NCBI RefSeq assembly: GCF_001685485.1
Contig: NZ_BDEL01000001.1
Coordinates: 1,423,501-1,487,500, forward strand
Origin: Formosa haliotis
GTDB taxonomy: Bacteria > Bacteroidota > Bacteroidia > Flavobacteriales > Flavobacteriaceae
DNA length: 64,000 nt
Direction: 5' to 3'
Shown: piece after piece, positions 10,054 through 19,260 of the stretch
Layout of the letters: every line of letters starts with the position of its first letter
Position numbering within the stretch: position 1 is the first letter of the stretch
Translations under genes and position numbers: made by a program
The notes under the pieces: model-generated
What the model saw: only the letters and a program-made list of their open reading frames with translations
What the model was told of the DNA's origin: nothing
Databases searched by the model: none

Positions 10054-13000
10054 TTAAAAGTCTAACTGTACACCTATAGCAAAAGTTCTTGGATTAGGGA
10101 AAGATCCAAATTCAAATCCTCTATTAAATAATCCATCACTAATAAAGTCCGGATCGTAACCACTATAATCTGTAATTACAAACAAGTTTTGACCTGATGC
10201 AAAAATTCGAGCTCTTTTAAACACCTTAGTTCCTATTGGAATGTTATAACCTAATTCCAGACTCTGAAGTCTAACATAGTCCCCATCTTCAATAAATCTA
10301 TCTGAAGCCCTGTTGTTAGCATTTGGATCGCCAATTACAGGTCGTGGAATATTTGTATTTGTGTTTTCTGGAGTCCAATAATTCAACATATCTGTAGAGC
10401 TGTTTACTAAGTCTCCCAACATTAAGTTTTGATAGGTACCGTTGTATATTTTATGACCAGCTGCTCCTTGAAAAAAACAAGAAAAATCTAAATTTTTATA
10501 ACTAGCGCTTAAGTTTAAACCAAAATTTAGTTTAGGAATAACATTACCCTGAAACGTTCTATCTTCGTCACTAATTTGTCCATCTCCATTTACATCTCTA
10601 AATTTAACATCTCCAGGTGCTGCTCCAGATTGAAAAGCATGGTTATCTATTTCTTCTTGTGATTGAAATAATCCTTCTGTTTCATACACATATAATTCTC
10701 CTGCAGAACGACCAACTTCGGTTCTACTCACTCCTGCAGAAATAGGTGTATCGTCTACTCCGATTTTTAAAATTTCATTTTTTAAAGTTCCTAAATTACC
10801 AGATATATGATAAGAGAAATTTTCTTTGCTATCACCATAACTTAAGGTGAATTCTAATCCTGTATTTCTAACTGTTCCGGCATTCGTAGTCAATAAAATT
10901 GGAAATGAACCTGAAGAATATGGAATTGGAATATCTGCTAACAAATCTGTAGATTGTTTCATGAAATATTCTGCAGTAAATTGCAATCTATTATTTAACA
11001 TACCAAATTCTGCAGCAACATTAGTCGATTCTGTATCTTCCCACTTTATATCATTGTCCACTATTTTCACTACTGTTGTTCCTGGAGCCAATTCGTTTCC
11101 AAAATTATAACTTGCAAACGGGTTAAGATTTAAAGCGAATTCATATAAACCAATCGTATTATTACCCAACTGTCCATATCCTCCTCTAATTTTAAAGGTA
11201 TTCCACCACTCTGGTAAATTAAAATCATTATGAACTTTCCAAGCTCCAGATACAGAATAATAATTACCGGTATTATTTCTTTGCGCAAATTTTGAAGATT
11301 TATCCTGACGGAAATTTGCTGTTAATAAATACCTATCATCATAAGCATAATCGAATCTAGCGATATAAGATTTGTAAGTTTCTTCTGATTCATATTCAGA
11401 AGCATCTCTATTGTCTGCGTATTCTAAATGAGGTATAGTACCTGATGCATAACCAACACCTCTAGCTCTTAAGTTATAATATTGATTACGTTCTTGGATA
11501 ATACCCCCTAATAAGTTAAACGTATTCTTTTCTCCTAAATTAAAATCATAGGTTAACAAATTATTTATAATAGTCCTTGTAGTATTACCACTATTAACGT
11601 CTAGTGCAGCTTCTTCTGCAGTTGTTATATAATACCATCCTAAATCACTTTCTGGGTTAAAAAATCTTGAATCCCAATTAGTACGGTCTGCACTTACACT
11701 TAATTTATATTTGAATCCTTTTAGTATTTCATATTCCCCCCATGCATTTCCAACAAATCGATTTCTTTTATTTTCGTTTGTAATTAAATTATTAAAACCA
11801 ATAACATTTAAAGAAATAGCACGTTGTGTGATACCATCGGTTCCTCCGTAACCTCCTAAACGATTAGAATCATAAACTGGCATTGTTGGAATGGCCTGTA
11901 ATAGATTAATTATTGAACTTGTACCTGCATTATATTCATTAAAGCTTTCTTTATCTGATAAGGAATATGAAAACTTAGAACCATATTTAAACTTACCTTT
12001 TTGACCGTTAATATTCATAGTTGCTGTATAACGCTCATATTCTTGGGGAGTTTTTAAATAACCTGTATTTTTAAAATAATCAAGATTAACATTATAATTT
12101 AAAGTTTCTGCTCCACCACTTAAATTTAAAGTATGGTTTTCTAAAACACCTGTGGTAAATGCTTCGTCCTGCCAATCTGTATCAACATCACTAATAAATG
12201 AGCTACTATCTGGGTAATTAGCAGGCGAAGTAGGCACTCCAAAACCTTGATTATTTGCATTAGTTTCTGCGGTTCTAACTAATTCTTGATATTGCTCTCT
12301 ATCTGCTAATTCATATCTTCTATTTTTTGGTATATTTTGAAATCCTGTAGTCATTTTATAACTAAGGTCTAATTTACCTTCCTTACCTTTTTTAGTAGTT
12401 ATTATAACCACTCCATTTGCCCCACGAGCCCCATAAATAGCAGCAGAGGATGCATCTTTTAACACTTGTATAGATTCAATATCACCTGTAGCAAAATCGT
12501 AAGGATTATCTACAATTACTCCGTCTATTACAAATAAGGGATTATTATTTCTGAAAGATGTAATACCTCTAATTTTTATATTCACAAAGCCACCTGGTTC
12601 ACCAGAAGATTGTACTGTTACCCCTGGCGCTTGACCTTGAAGCATTTTAGCCACATCATAAGTAATAGTTTTCTTTGCATCATCTACATCTACTACACTT
12701 ACAGAACCTGTTAGATCTGATTTCTTTTTAGCTCCATATCCTACCACTACAACTTCATCTAATGCAGATATATCTTCATTTAATTTCACATTGATAGTTG
12801 ATTGGCTACCTACTACAACTTCCTGTTGCTTGTAACCTAAAAAGAGAAATACCAATACATCACCGGCAGATGCATCTATTGAGTATTTCCCATCAAAATC
12901 AGATACAGCTCCTGTTGTCGTATTTTTCAATATCACATTAACACCAGGCAGTGTCATACCATCTGTGGCAGATGTTACGGTTCCTGTGATGGTTTTCTGT

Positions 13001-13104
13001 TGGGCATAAATACTTGCCGACAACAAAACCATAATCATTACACAAAAACGCTTTACAAGTCTTAATGTTAAATGATTATTAATAAAATGTTTGGTTGTTA
13101 CCAT
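10054..13104 (-). CDS. SusC/RagA-family TonB-dependent outer-membrane transporter of the arabinan PUL
   Basis: This 1016-residue protein has a signal peptide ending IYAQ (about residue 35), a CarboxypepD_reg-like domain (TITGTVTSATDGMTLPGVNV), a plug domain carrying MLQGQAPGVTVQSSGEPGG and ANGVVIITTKKG, and a beta-barrel ending ...RTFAIGVQLDF with the terminal aromatic needed for insertion. It imports oligosaccharides across the outer membrane with TonB energy, together with the SusD encoded 21 bp downstream. It heads the arabinan operon. A 19-bp palindrome 42 bp upstream of its start is a likely operator for the divergent NrtR/AraR-type regulator. I could not identify a convincing TAnnTTTG promoter element there. 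Confidence 0.93.
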   Translation of the reverse strand: MVTTKHFINNHLTLRLVKRFCVMIMVLLSASIYAQQKTITGTVTSATDGMTLPGVNVILKNTTTGAVSDFDGKYSIDASAGDVLVFLFLGYKQQEVVVGSQSTINVKLNEDISALDEVVVVGYGAKKKSDLTGSVSVVDVDDAKKTITYDVAKMLQGQAPGVTVQSSGEPGGFVNIKIRGITSFRNNNPLFVIDGVIVDNPYDFATGDIESIQVLKDASSAAIYGARGANGVVIITTKKGKEGKLDLSYKMTTGFQNIPKNRRYELADREQYQELVRTAETNANNQGFGVPTSPANYPDSSSFISDVDTDWQDEAFTTGVLENHTLNLSGGAETLNYNVNLDYFKNTGYLKTPQEYERYTATMNINGQKGKFKYGSKFSYSLSDKESFNEYNAGTSSIINLLQAIPTMPVYDSNRLGGYGGTDGITQRAISLNVIGFNNLITNENKRNRFVGNAWGEYEILKGFKYKLSVSADRTNWDSRFFNPESDLGWYYITTAEEAALDVNSGNTTRTIINNLLTYDFNLGEKNTFNLLGGIIQERNQYYNLRARGVGYASGTIPHLEYADNRDASEYESEETYKSYIARFDYAYDDRYLLTANFRQDKSSKFAQRNNTGNYYSVSGAWKVHNDFNLPEWWNTFKIRGGYGQLGNNTIGLYEFALNLNPFASYNFGNELAPGTTVVKIVDNDIKWEDTESTNVAAEFGMLNNRLQFTAEYFMKQSTDLLADIPIPYSSGSFPILLTTNAGTVRNTGLEFTLSYGDSKENFSYHISGNLGTLKNEILKIGVDDTPISAGVSRTEVGRSAGELYVYETEGLFQSQEEIDNHAFQSGAAPGDVKFRDVNGDGQISDEDRTFQGNVIPKLNFGLNLSASYKNLDFSCFFQGAAGHKIYNGTYQNLMLGDLVNSSTDMLNYWTPENTNTNIPRPVIGDPNANNRASDRFIEDGDYVRLQSLELGYNIPIGTKVFKRARIFASGQNLFVITDYSGYDPDFISDGLFNRGFEFGSFPNPRTFAIGVQLDF

Positions 13105-13145
13105 TTTAGAATAATTTAAAGTTAGTTAATAGTTTGTTTCTATAC

Positions 13146-13164
13146 AAGTGTCATTTGTACACTT
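13146..13164. promoter_or_regulatory. Putative AraR-type operator upstream of susC
   Basis: Half-sites AAGTGT and ACACTT are separated by 7 bp, in the gap between susC and the divergent regulator gene, 42 bp from the susC ATG. The same half-sites, spacing and left flank (ATACAAGTGT) recur at 16809-16827 upstream of transketolase. The repetition next to arabinose-linked genes, with an adjacent NrtR-family regulator, supports an operator. The binding protein is inferred. Confidence 0.65.
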
Positions 13165-13348
13165 CCAAAGAAAATGAAGTTTTTTTAATTTACCAAATAA
13201 TTTTATGCTTTTTTTAAGAATTAAACACCTTGGATGTGTTTTTTTTAAAATATTAATAAATGTTGTTTTTACATTTATTAACGATATATTATTATGATTT
13301 TCTTAAAGTTTTTAATATTATTGTACATTTACCGTCAAAAAAAACTCA

Positions 13349-14037
13349 ATGATAAATAATTATAGTAAAGAAGATAAGGTTCTATTAGCAGTAGATTGTA
13401 TAATATTTGGATTTGATAATGAAGATTTAAAGGTGCTATTAATTCAAAGAAATTTTGAACCAGAAAAAGGAAAGTGGTCGTTAATGGGAGGTTTTTTGAA
13501 AAAAATGAAGTGCTAGACGAAGCTGCTAGTCGTATACTTTTTAACCTAACCGGGATGAACGATATTTATATGGAGCAGTTATATTCATTTAGTGAGGTTG
13601 ATAGGGATCCTGTTGAAAGAACCATTTCTACTTCGTATTATACTATTATTAATATTGAAAAATATAATGAAGAGTTAACCGAAAACTTTCATGCTAAATG
13701 GTTTAGCCTATCCAACGTTCCCCATTTAATTTTTGATCATGATAAAATGCTCGATAAAGCTATAAAACGTTTAAGAAGAAGAACATCCATCAATCCGATT
13801 GGTTTTGAACTTTTACCCGAAAAGTTTACTATGCGCCAACTTCAAAAATTATACGAGGCGATTTTAGATAAAGAATTGGATAAACGAAATTTTATAAATA
13901 AAATAAACTCAATGGATATTTTAATAAAATTAGATGAAAAAGATATGACCTCTTCTACGAAGGGATCATACCTTTATAAATTTGATAGTGATAAATACGA
14001 TAAGAAAAAGGGCAACGACTTTTATTTAAAGTTATAA
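13349..14037 (+). pseudogene. NrtR/AraR-family Nudix-like transcriptional regulator, frameshifted
   Basis: From the ATG at 13349 the frame encodes [20 protein letters not shown] and reaches [14 protein letters not shown], then stops at 13514-13516. The rest of the protein continues in the next frame to 14037. One missing base in the T6 run (13492-13497) or A7 run (13499-13505) explains the break; restored, it gives about 229 residues. The N-terminal half is a Nudix-type domain whose Nudix box is degenerate ([15 protein letters not shown] in place of the catalytic REUxEE), typical of ligand-sensing regulators. The C-terminal half (GFELLPEKFTMRQLQKLYEA) is the NrtR winged helix. A Bacteroides member of this family, AraR, responds to arabinose. 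Position between arabinan and pentose-phosphate genes fits that role. It may be a sequencing error rather than a dead gene. Confidence 0.8.
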
Positions 14038-14053
14038 CCAATTTTTAAAATTC

Positions 14054-14707
14054 TTAATTCCCTTTTTTGTAATCTTCTAAAAATTTCGCTAAACCGATAT
14101 CCGTTAAAGGGTGTTTTAATAAACCTTTAATAGATGATAATGGTCCTGTCATTACATCAGATCCTAATTTTGCACAATCAATAACGTGCATCGTGTGACG
14201 TACTGAGGCTGCTAAAATTTGAGTTTCGAAACCGTAATTATCGTAAATCTGTCTAATTTCTGCAATAAGGTTTAAACCGTCTGTAGAAATATCGTCTAAT
14301 CTTCCAATAAAAGGCGACACATAAGTAGCACCTGCTTTTGCTGCCAATAAAGCTTGTCCAGCAGAGAATACTAAAGTCACGTTAGTTCTAATGCCTTTAT
14401 CTGAAAAGTATTTACACGCTTTAATACCATCGGCAATTAAAGGTAGTTTTACCACGATTTGTGGGTGTAAAGCTGCAAGCTCTTCGCCTTCTTTAATCAT
14501 GCCCTCAAAATCAGTTGAAATTACTTCGGCACTAACATCACCTTCAACAATATCACATATTTTTGTGTAATGTCCTAAAATATTATCAGCTCCCATAATG
14601 CCTTCTTTCGCCATTAAAGATGGGTTTGTTGTTACTCCGTCTAAAACACCTAATGCTTGTGCTTCAGCTATATCTTCAAGGTTTGCTGTATCAATAAAAA
14701 ATTTCAT
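14054..14707 (-). CDS. tal: Transaldolase (TalC/F6P-aldolase-like small type)
   Basis: This is a 217-residue cytoplasmic protein without a signal peptide. [13 protein letters not shown] and [13 protein letters not shown] open the short transaldolase/fructose-6-phosphate aldolase subfamily; the Schiff-base Lys lies in IVVKLPLI near residue 86, and [19 protein letters not shown] and [10 protein letters not shown] follow. Short members of about 215-220 residues are commonly true transaldolases, transferring dihydroxyacetone units from sedoheptulose-7-phosphate to glyceraldehyde-3-phosphate. It lies 2 bp after transketolase in a two-gene operon, which favours the transaldolase reading over F6P aldolase. 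Its role here is to feed pentose phosphates from arabinose into glycolysis. It converges on the regulator gene, with 16 bp between stops. Confidence 0.88.
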   Translation of the reverse strand: MKFFIDTANLEDIAEAQALGVLDGVTTNPSLMAKEGIMGADNILGHYTKICDIVEGDVSAEVISTDFEGMIKEGEELAALHPQIVVKLPLIADGIKACKYFSDKGIRTNVTLVFSAGQALLAAKAGATYVSPFIGRLDDISTDGLNLIAEIRQIYDNYGFETQILAASVRHTMHVIDCAKLGSDVMTGPLSSIKGLLKHPLTDIGLAKFLEDYKKGN

Positions 14708-14709
14708 AA

Positions 14710-16755
14710 TTATATAGTTTTATATACTGTTTTTAAATAATCTAACACTTCGTTGCTTACTTTTTCGCCTGTGAATCCGAATTTCTGGTCCAATACACCT
14801 GCAGGCGCAGAATAACCGAAATGATCGACTCCAAACACTTTTCCGTTAGCACCAACAAGACCTTCTAAGTTCACCGGTAAACCAGCTGTTAAACCAAATA
14901 ATGGTTTGTCTTGTGGAATAACACTGTTTTGATAGGCTTTAGATTGTAATCTGAAAACACCTTCAGAAATTACAGAAGCAATGTTTACTTTTAAGCCTTT
15001 TTCAGCTTCTAAAATTTCAGCAGCAGCTAATAAAGTAGAAACTTCAGATCCGTTTGCGATAAGCACTACATCTGGGTTTTCAACTTCTTTCACTAAATAC
15101 CCACCTTTTTCGGCAGCTAAAGCCTCTTGGTATCTTGATGCGCCTTGAGGAGCAACATCTTTAATACCTTGTCTAGAAAGGATTAAACCAGAAGGTGTAT
15201 TTTTATTTTCAAGCGCCATTTTCCAAGCTACGTTTGTTTCTGCTGAATCGGCAGGACGTAACGCTAAGAAACTTGGGTTTCCGCTGTGGTTTTTTAATTT
15301 TTCAAGTAAACGAATTTGCGCTTCTTGCTCGATTGGTTGGTGTGTTGGACCATCTTCTCCTACTCTAAAAGCATCGTGTGTCCATACATATTTAACACCC
15401 AATTCTTGAATACCACTTAAACGAATGGCTGGTTTCATATAATCTGAAAACACGAAGAATGTTGCTACCACAGGGATGATACCACCGTGTAAAGCTAATC
15501 CGTTTGCGATACAAGCCATAGTTAACTCGGCAACACCAGCTTGTAAAAAGGCTCCTGAAAAATCACCTTTTTTCATCGCGTGAGTTTTCTTTAAGAAACC
15601 ATCGGTTTTATCTGAATTTGATAAATCAGCAGAAGACACAATCATGTTTTCTACATTTTCAGCAAGGTACCCTAAAACTGCTGAAGACGCTGCTCTAGTT
15701 GCTAAACCTTCTTTTTGAGGAATGTTAAAATCTAATTCTGGTAATTCTCCAGAGAAGAAGAAGTCTAATTTCTCTGCTAATACAGGATTAGCTTCCCTCC
15801 ACGTATTAATTTCTGCTTTCTTTTCAGCGGCTTTGGCTGTTTTTTCAGCAATAATATTTTTATATAAATCGGCTACTTCAGGATAAATCTCAAAAGGATT
15901 ATTAACGTCTGCTCCTAAATTTTCTAATGTTTTTTCGTAATCGGCACCAGTAGCTCCAATTGGCTGACCATGTAACTCGCAATAACCTTCAAACATACCA
16001 CCATCGGCAGTTACACAACCTTTACCCATAATGGTTTTACCAATAATTAAGGTTGGTTTTTCTGTTTCAGCATTAGCATCCTTTAACGCTTTTCTAATTT
16101 CGTCGTGGTTATGCCCATCGATAGTAACAACTTTCCATCCCCAGGACTCGTATTTCATAGCCGTATCTTCGGTAGTCACCTCATCGGTAGATGTTGATAA
16201 CTGGATATCGTTAGAATCGAAAAACATGATAAAATTGCTTAAGCCTAAGTGTCCAGCAATACGCCCAGCACCTTGAGAAACTTCTTCTTGAATACCACCA
16301 TCAGAAATAAATCCATAAACTTTATGGTTCATCCAATCGCCAAATTTAGCTTGTAAAAACTTCGCACCAATAGCAGCTCCCACACCCATCGTGTGTCCTT
16401 GCCCTAATGGTCCAGAGGTGTTTTCAATACCACGTTTTACATCAACTTCTGGGTGACCAGGTGTGTTAGAACCCCATTGTCTGAAATTAGCAACATCATC
16501 TTTAGCATAGTTTCCTAATAGGTAATACTGTGCGTACATTAAAGTAGATAAGTGGCCAGCATCCATAAAGAAACGGTCTCTAAAAGGCCACTCCATATCC
16601 GTAGGGTCATAATTAAAAAATTCTGAGTATAAAATGTGCATAAAATCTGCACCACCCATAGGGCCACCTGGGTGACCTGATTTCGCCTTTTCTACCATAG
16701 CAACAGCTAATGCTCTAATATTATCTGCTGCATGCTGATTATTTTGTTTGTTCAT
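14710..16755 (-). CDS. tkt: Transketolase
   Basis: This 681-residue protein has the full transketolase length and no signal peptide. Thiamine-diphosphate and substrate motifs are present: [14 protein letters not shown] near residue 26, [18 protein letters not shown] near residue 113, the metal-binding region [11 protein letters not shown], and [18 protein letters not shown] in the pyrimidine domain. It moves two-carbon ketol units between xylulose-5-phosphate and aldose phosphates. It is co-transcribed with transaldolase, and a palindrome identical in half-sites and spacing to the one before the arabinan susC lies 54 bp upstream. Xylulose-5-phosphate is where L-arabinose enters the pathway, so co-regulation with arabinan use is plausible. 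No araA, araB or araD gene is in the window. Confidence 0.93.
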   Translation of the reverse strand: MNKQNNQHAADNIRALAVAMVEKAKSGHPGGPMGGADFMHILYSEFFNYDPTDMEWPFRDRFFMDAGHLSTLMYAQYYLLGNYAKDDVANFRQWGSNTPGHPEVDVKRGIENTSGPLGQGHTMGVGAAIGAKFLQAKFGDWMNHKVYGFISDGGIQEEVSQGAGRIAGHLGLSNFIMFFDSNDIQLSTSTDEVTTEDTAMKYESWGWKVVTIDGHNHDEIRKALKDANAETEKPTLIIGKTIMGKGCVTADGGMFEGYCELHGQPIGATGADYEKTLENLGADVNNPFEIYPEVADLYKNIIAEKTAKAAEKKAEINTWREANPVLAEKLDFFFSGELPELDFNIPQKEGLATRAASSAVLGYLAENVENMIVSSADLSNSDKTDGFLKKTHAMKKGDFSGAFLQAGVAELTMACIANGLALHGGIIPVVATFFVFSDYMKPAIRLSGIQELGVKYVWTHDAFRVGEDGPTHQPIEQEAQIRLLEKLKNHSGNPSFLALRPADSAETNVAWKMALENKNTPSGLILSRQGIKDVAPQGASRYQEALAAEKGGYLVKEVENPDVVLIANGSEVSTLLAAAEILEAEKGLKVNIASVISEGVFRLQSKAYQNSVIPQDKPLFGLTAGLPVNLEGLVGANGKVFGVDHFGYSAPAGVLDQKFGFTGEKVSNEVLDYLKTVYKTI

Positions 16756-16808
16756 TTTTTCAGAATTTATTTATTATAAAATCAAATTATTAGTCTCATA
16801 AAAAATAC

Positions 16809-16827
16809 AAGTGTTGTTTTTACACTT
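16809..16827. promoter_or_regulatory. Putative AraR-type operator upstream of transketolase
   Basis: AAGTGT-N7-ACACTT, with the same left flank ATACAAGTGT as the copy at 13146-13164, lies 54 bp upstream of the transketolase ATG. Two copies at two promoters around one regulator gene make a small regulon likely. Confidence 0.65.
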
Positions 16828-16983
16828 ACAATAATACGCAAAAAATAATTAACTAGAAAAAAAATTAACTATACTAGTTTTTTGTTTTTTATAAAAATTT
16901 AGATGTTTTTTTTTCTTAAAAAATGAAAAAAGTATAAATACTCTTTAGTGTCTTTCCTTGTTGACAGTTGACAATTTACTATG

Positions 16984-17124
16984 TTATGGAACGTCTTCTA
17001 TTAAACCTGAAGAATTAGTATGCATCTCACGCAAGCATATTACACAATGAACTGCAATTACAACCAACAATAGAAATATAAAATTGATAAAAATATTCTT
17101 ATTAATATTTAATGTCTTTAACAT
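16984..17124 (-). CDS. Possible small single-pass membrane protein, 46 residues
   Basis: An ATG at 17124 (minus) opens a 47-codon frame. Its product starts MLKTLNINKNIFINFIF, continues with a hydrophobic run of about 20 residues (FIFLLLVVIAVHCVICL) and ends with a short polar tail (REMHTNSSGLIEDVP). The shape is that of a small inner-membrane protein. I recognise no family and see no clear ribosome-binding site, though those are often absent in this phylum. It sits alone between two operons. It may be a chance frame in AT-rich DNA. Confidence 0.3.
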   Translation of the reverse strand: MLKTLNINKNIFINFIFLLLVVIAVHCVICLREMHTNSSGLIEDVP

Positions 17125-17245
17125 CTGTCACTATTATTCATTTCAACTACACAAAAATCCTTTAGGAGATATAAAAATTAATTAACAATAAATTCCCATT
17201 AAAATTTCACTTTTTTATTACGATATATTTACTAAAACTAGAATA

Positions 17246-17279
17246 TAAAAAAACGAGAAATCCAACCAGGGAAATCTCG
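17246..17279 (-). terminator. Intrinsic terminator of the SusCD/FAS1 operon
   Basis: Read on the minus strand, a CGAGA...TCTCG stem with an internal mismatch and a further TCC/GGA pairing is followed directly by a run of seven Ts. It lies about 200 nt after the stop of the last gene (17477), so the transcript has a long 3' tail. Confidence 0.6.
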
Positions 17280-17476
17280 CTTATATCTTCATCATACACT
17301 AATTAAAATAAATTTAATAAATGTGCTAAGAAATTCACCCAAAATGAAGTACTTAAAAATACTGAATATTAATAATAACAACACTTATTTATCAACATAA
17401 AATCTAATTTCAATCCTAAAAGACAGAAGGAAATACTAAACTTTTACGTCTAGATCTGTGATAAATCATTTAAAAT

Positions 17477-19237
17477 CTATTCTTCGTTTTTCCAAACAAA
17501 AGGTATATACCAGTTATTAGGGTTCATAAGTCTACTTCTAACTTCACTTGCTTTTGAATTACCATCCTTAGATAATTTGTAATAAATTTTATCGGCTAAA
17601 AAGGATGGATCATTTCGACGTAAAGCTACACGAACCAAATCCCCCCAACGATTACCTTCATAGGCCAGCTCTAACGCACTTTCTTTAATTATGTTGTTTT
17701 CTATAGATATTAAACTATCTCCAAAAACTTCTGCTCGCTCTACATAAGCACGACCTCGTAACCCTGTATTTCTATACCAATTACCTCTATAATAAGGGTA
17801 ATCGCCCTGTCTTGCATCGAAATCATAAGGAAATGGTTGATGAGTTTGTTCTATATCTGTAACATCAACCGTTCCTTCAACAGAATAAGCATTTTTAATA
17901 CCAAAATTAAGAAGTGCATCGGCTATTTTATGATACCCATCACGATTAGCTGCCTCTGCATATCTTAAATGTAAAGTAGCTGCGCGATATAAAAACCAAT
18001 CCCCACTTGTTTGAAAAACATCTATAGGTAGTTGTGTGTCTGAATCTAAATATTTAAATAAATATTTCATAATGACAGGTTGCCCATTAATAATGTTATA
18101 TGAAAACTTTTTTCCTCGCGCATCATAAGGAAACCCATTTCGTTGCTCTTGATTATCCCAAAGATCCATAGATTCCTGAGAAGGCTTAACGACATATTCT
18201 CCACCTTGATTAGAAAACAAATCTATAAATGGATTTTTAGGAGCAAAACTACTATCAAAAGGTAAAGACCATATCCATTCAGTATTCCATAAAGCATCTT
18301 GCTCTCTGGCGAACATAGATCGCCAACCTTGTGTATTACTGTTAATTAAGCTGGAACCATCTTGCTCTCTATATCGAATATATCCCACAGCTAAATCATC
18401 ATTACTTGCTAATTCAGCATATTTAATACGATAAACATTATAGCGCTCCGAATCACTACCACTATTACTTGACGTTTCCATTACGGATTTATAGTGAGAA
18501 GCTGCTTGAAGATAATCATTGTCCCATAAATATAAATCACCTAACACACATTCCTTATTAACAAAGAATTTAGCTGTATTATAACCATCTACATCTATAA
18601 CTAAAGAACTATTAACACCATATGGATTTGTATAAGGTAATGATTCTGTAAAATCAATCAATTTATCAATAAGCTGATTTAAGGGTAGTCTAGGATATAA
18701 ACTTTGGTCTTTAACATCATCTATATTTTCAATAGGCTCCGTAACATAAGGTACTTCTCCATAATGCATAGCTAACTGTAAATACAACCAACTACGAAGG
18801 GTTCCAATATCTGAATAACGTTCATTAAACTCACTTTGATCTATCTCATTTTCATCATCCATTATTTTAAAATTCTTAAGAGCATCATTACAATTATTTA
18901 TTAATTCATAGAAGTCTTTAGGATTAGCATATGGGTTATCTTTTGTTACAGCATGTTCATTTATTTCCTGTAAATACATATCTGCATTGGTAGTTGGGCT
19001 CATTAGGTCAGCTCTTAACTCATTAAGAATAATGTATTTTTCAGCTAAGCCCATAAACTTTCCATAAATACCTATTACAGCTGCATCGGCATCAAACACA
19101 TTATTATATACCTGATCACTGTTTAATTTATCTTTCGGATCTATATCTAGATAGTCTTGACAAGACGTGAAACATAGAAGCGCAATTAAGGCTCCCAATG
19201 TGGCTTTATTTCTAGTTATTTTTATCATTGTTTTCAT
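17477..19237 (-). CDS. SusD/RagB-family lipoprotein (second pair of the FAS1 operon)
   Basis: This is a 586-residue lipoprotein with lipobox FTSC (Cys about residue 26) followed by the common SusD opening QDYLDIDPKDKLNSDQVYNN. Helical repeats and the C-terminal SusD segment (ESALELAYEGNRWGDLVRVALR, then NNWYIPFVWKNEE) are visible. It should form the extracellular lid on the SusC encoded 23 bp upstream. It is the last gene of a seven-gene operon containing two SusC/SusD pairs and no enzyme, so the ligand cannot be read directly. Shared upstream motifs with the pectin enzyme genes suggest a pectin-derived glycan. Confidence 0.88.
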   Translation of the reverse strand: MKTMIKITRNKATLGALIALLCFTSCQDYLDIDPKDKLNSDQVYNNVFDADAAVIGIYGKFMGLAEKYIILNELRADLMSPTTNADMYLQEINEHAVTKDNPYANPKDFYELINNCNDALKNFKIMDDENEIDQSEFNERYSDIGTLRSWLYLQLAMHYGEVPYVTEPIENIDDVKDQSLYPRLPLNQLIDKLIDFTESLPYTNPYGVNSSLVIDVDGYNTAKFFVNKECVLGDLYLWDNDYLQAASHYKSVMETSSNSGSDSERYNVYRIKYAELASNDDLAVGYIRYREQDGSSLINSNTQGWRSMFAREQDALWNTEWIWSLPFDSSFAPKNPFIDLFSNQGGEYVVKPSQESMDLWDNQEQRNGFPYDARGKKFSYNIINGQPVIMKYLFKYLDSDTQLPIDVFQTSGDWFLYRAATLHLRYAEAANRDGYHKIADALLNFGIKNAYSVEGTVDVTDIEQTHQPFPYDFDARQGDYPYYRGNWYRNTGLRGRAYVERAEVFGDSLISIENNIIKESALELAYEGNRWGDLVRVALRRNDPSFLADKIYYKLSKDGNSKASEVRSRLMNPNNWYIPFVWKNEE

Positions 19238-19260
19238 GTTTTTATCAAAAATTAATTTCT

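Larger units (their letters stand above)
16756..17476. other. Gap between transketolase and the SusCD/FAS1 operon
   Basis: This 721-bp AT-rich stretch holds the AraR-type palindrome (16809-16827), a possible 46-residue membrane-protein ORF (16984-17124, minus) and a terminator for the upstream operon (17246-17279). A short direct repeat, TTGACAG-TTGACAA, lies near 16960. I see nothing else I can support. Confidence 0.6.

Noticed and set aside
13105..13348. A promoter for susC with a TAnnTTTG element
   Set aside because: Only partial matches were found in this AT-rich gap, so I did not call one.
14054..14707. Fructose-6-phosphate aldolase as the function of the small aldolase
   Set aside because: Operon pairing with transketolase makes transaldolase the more likely role, though the families overlap.
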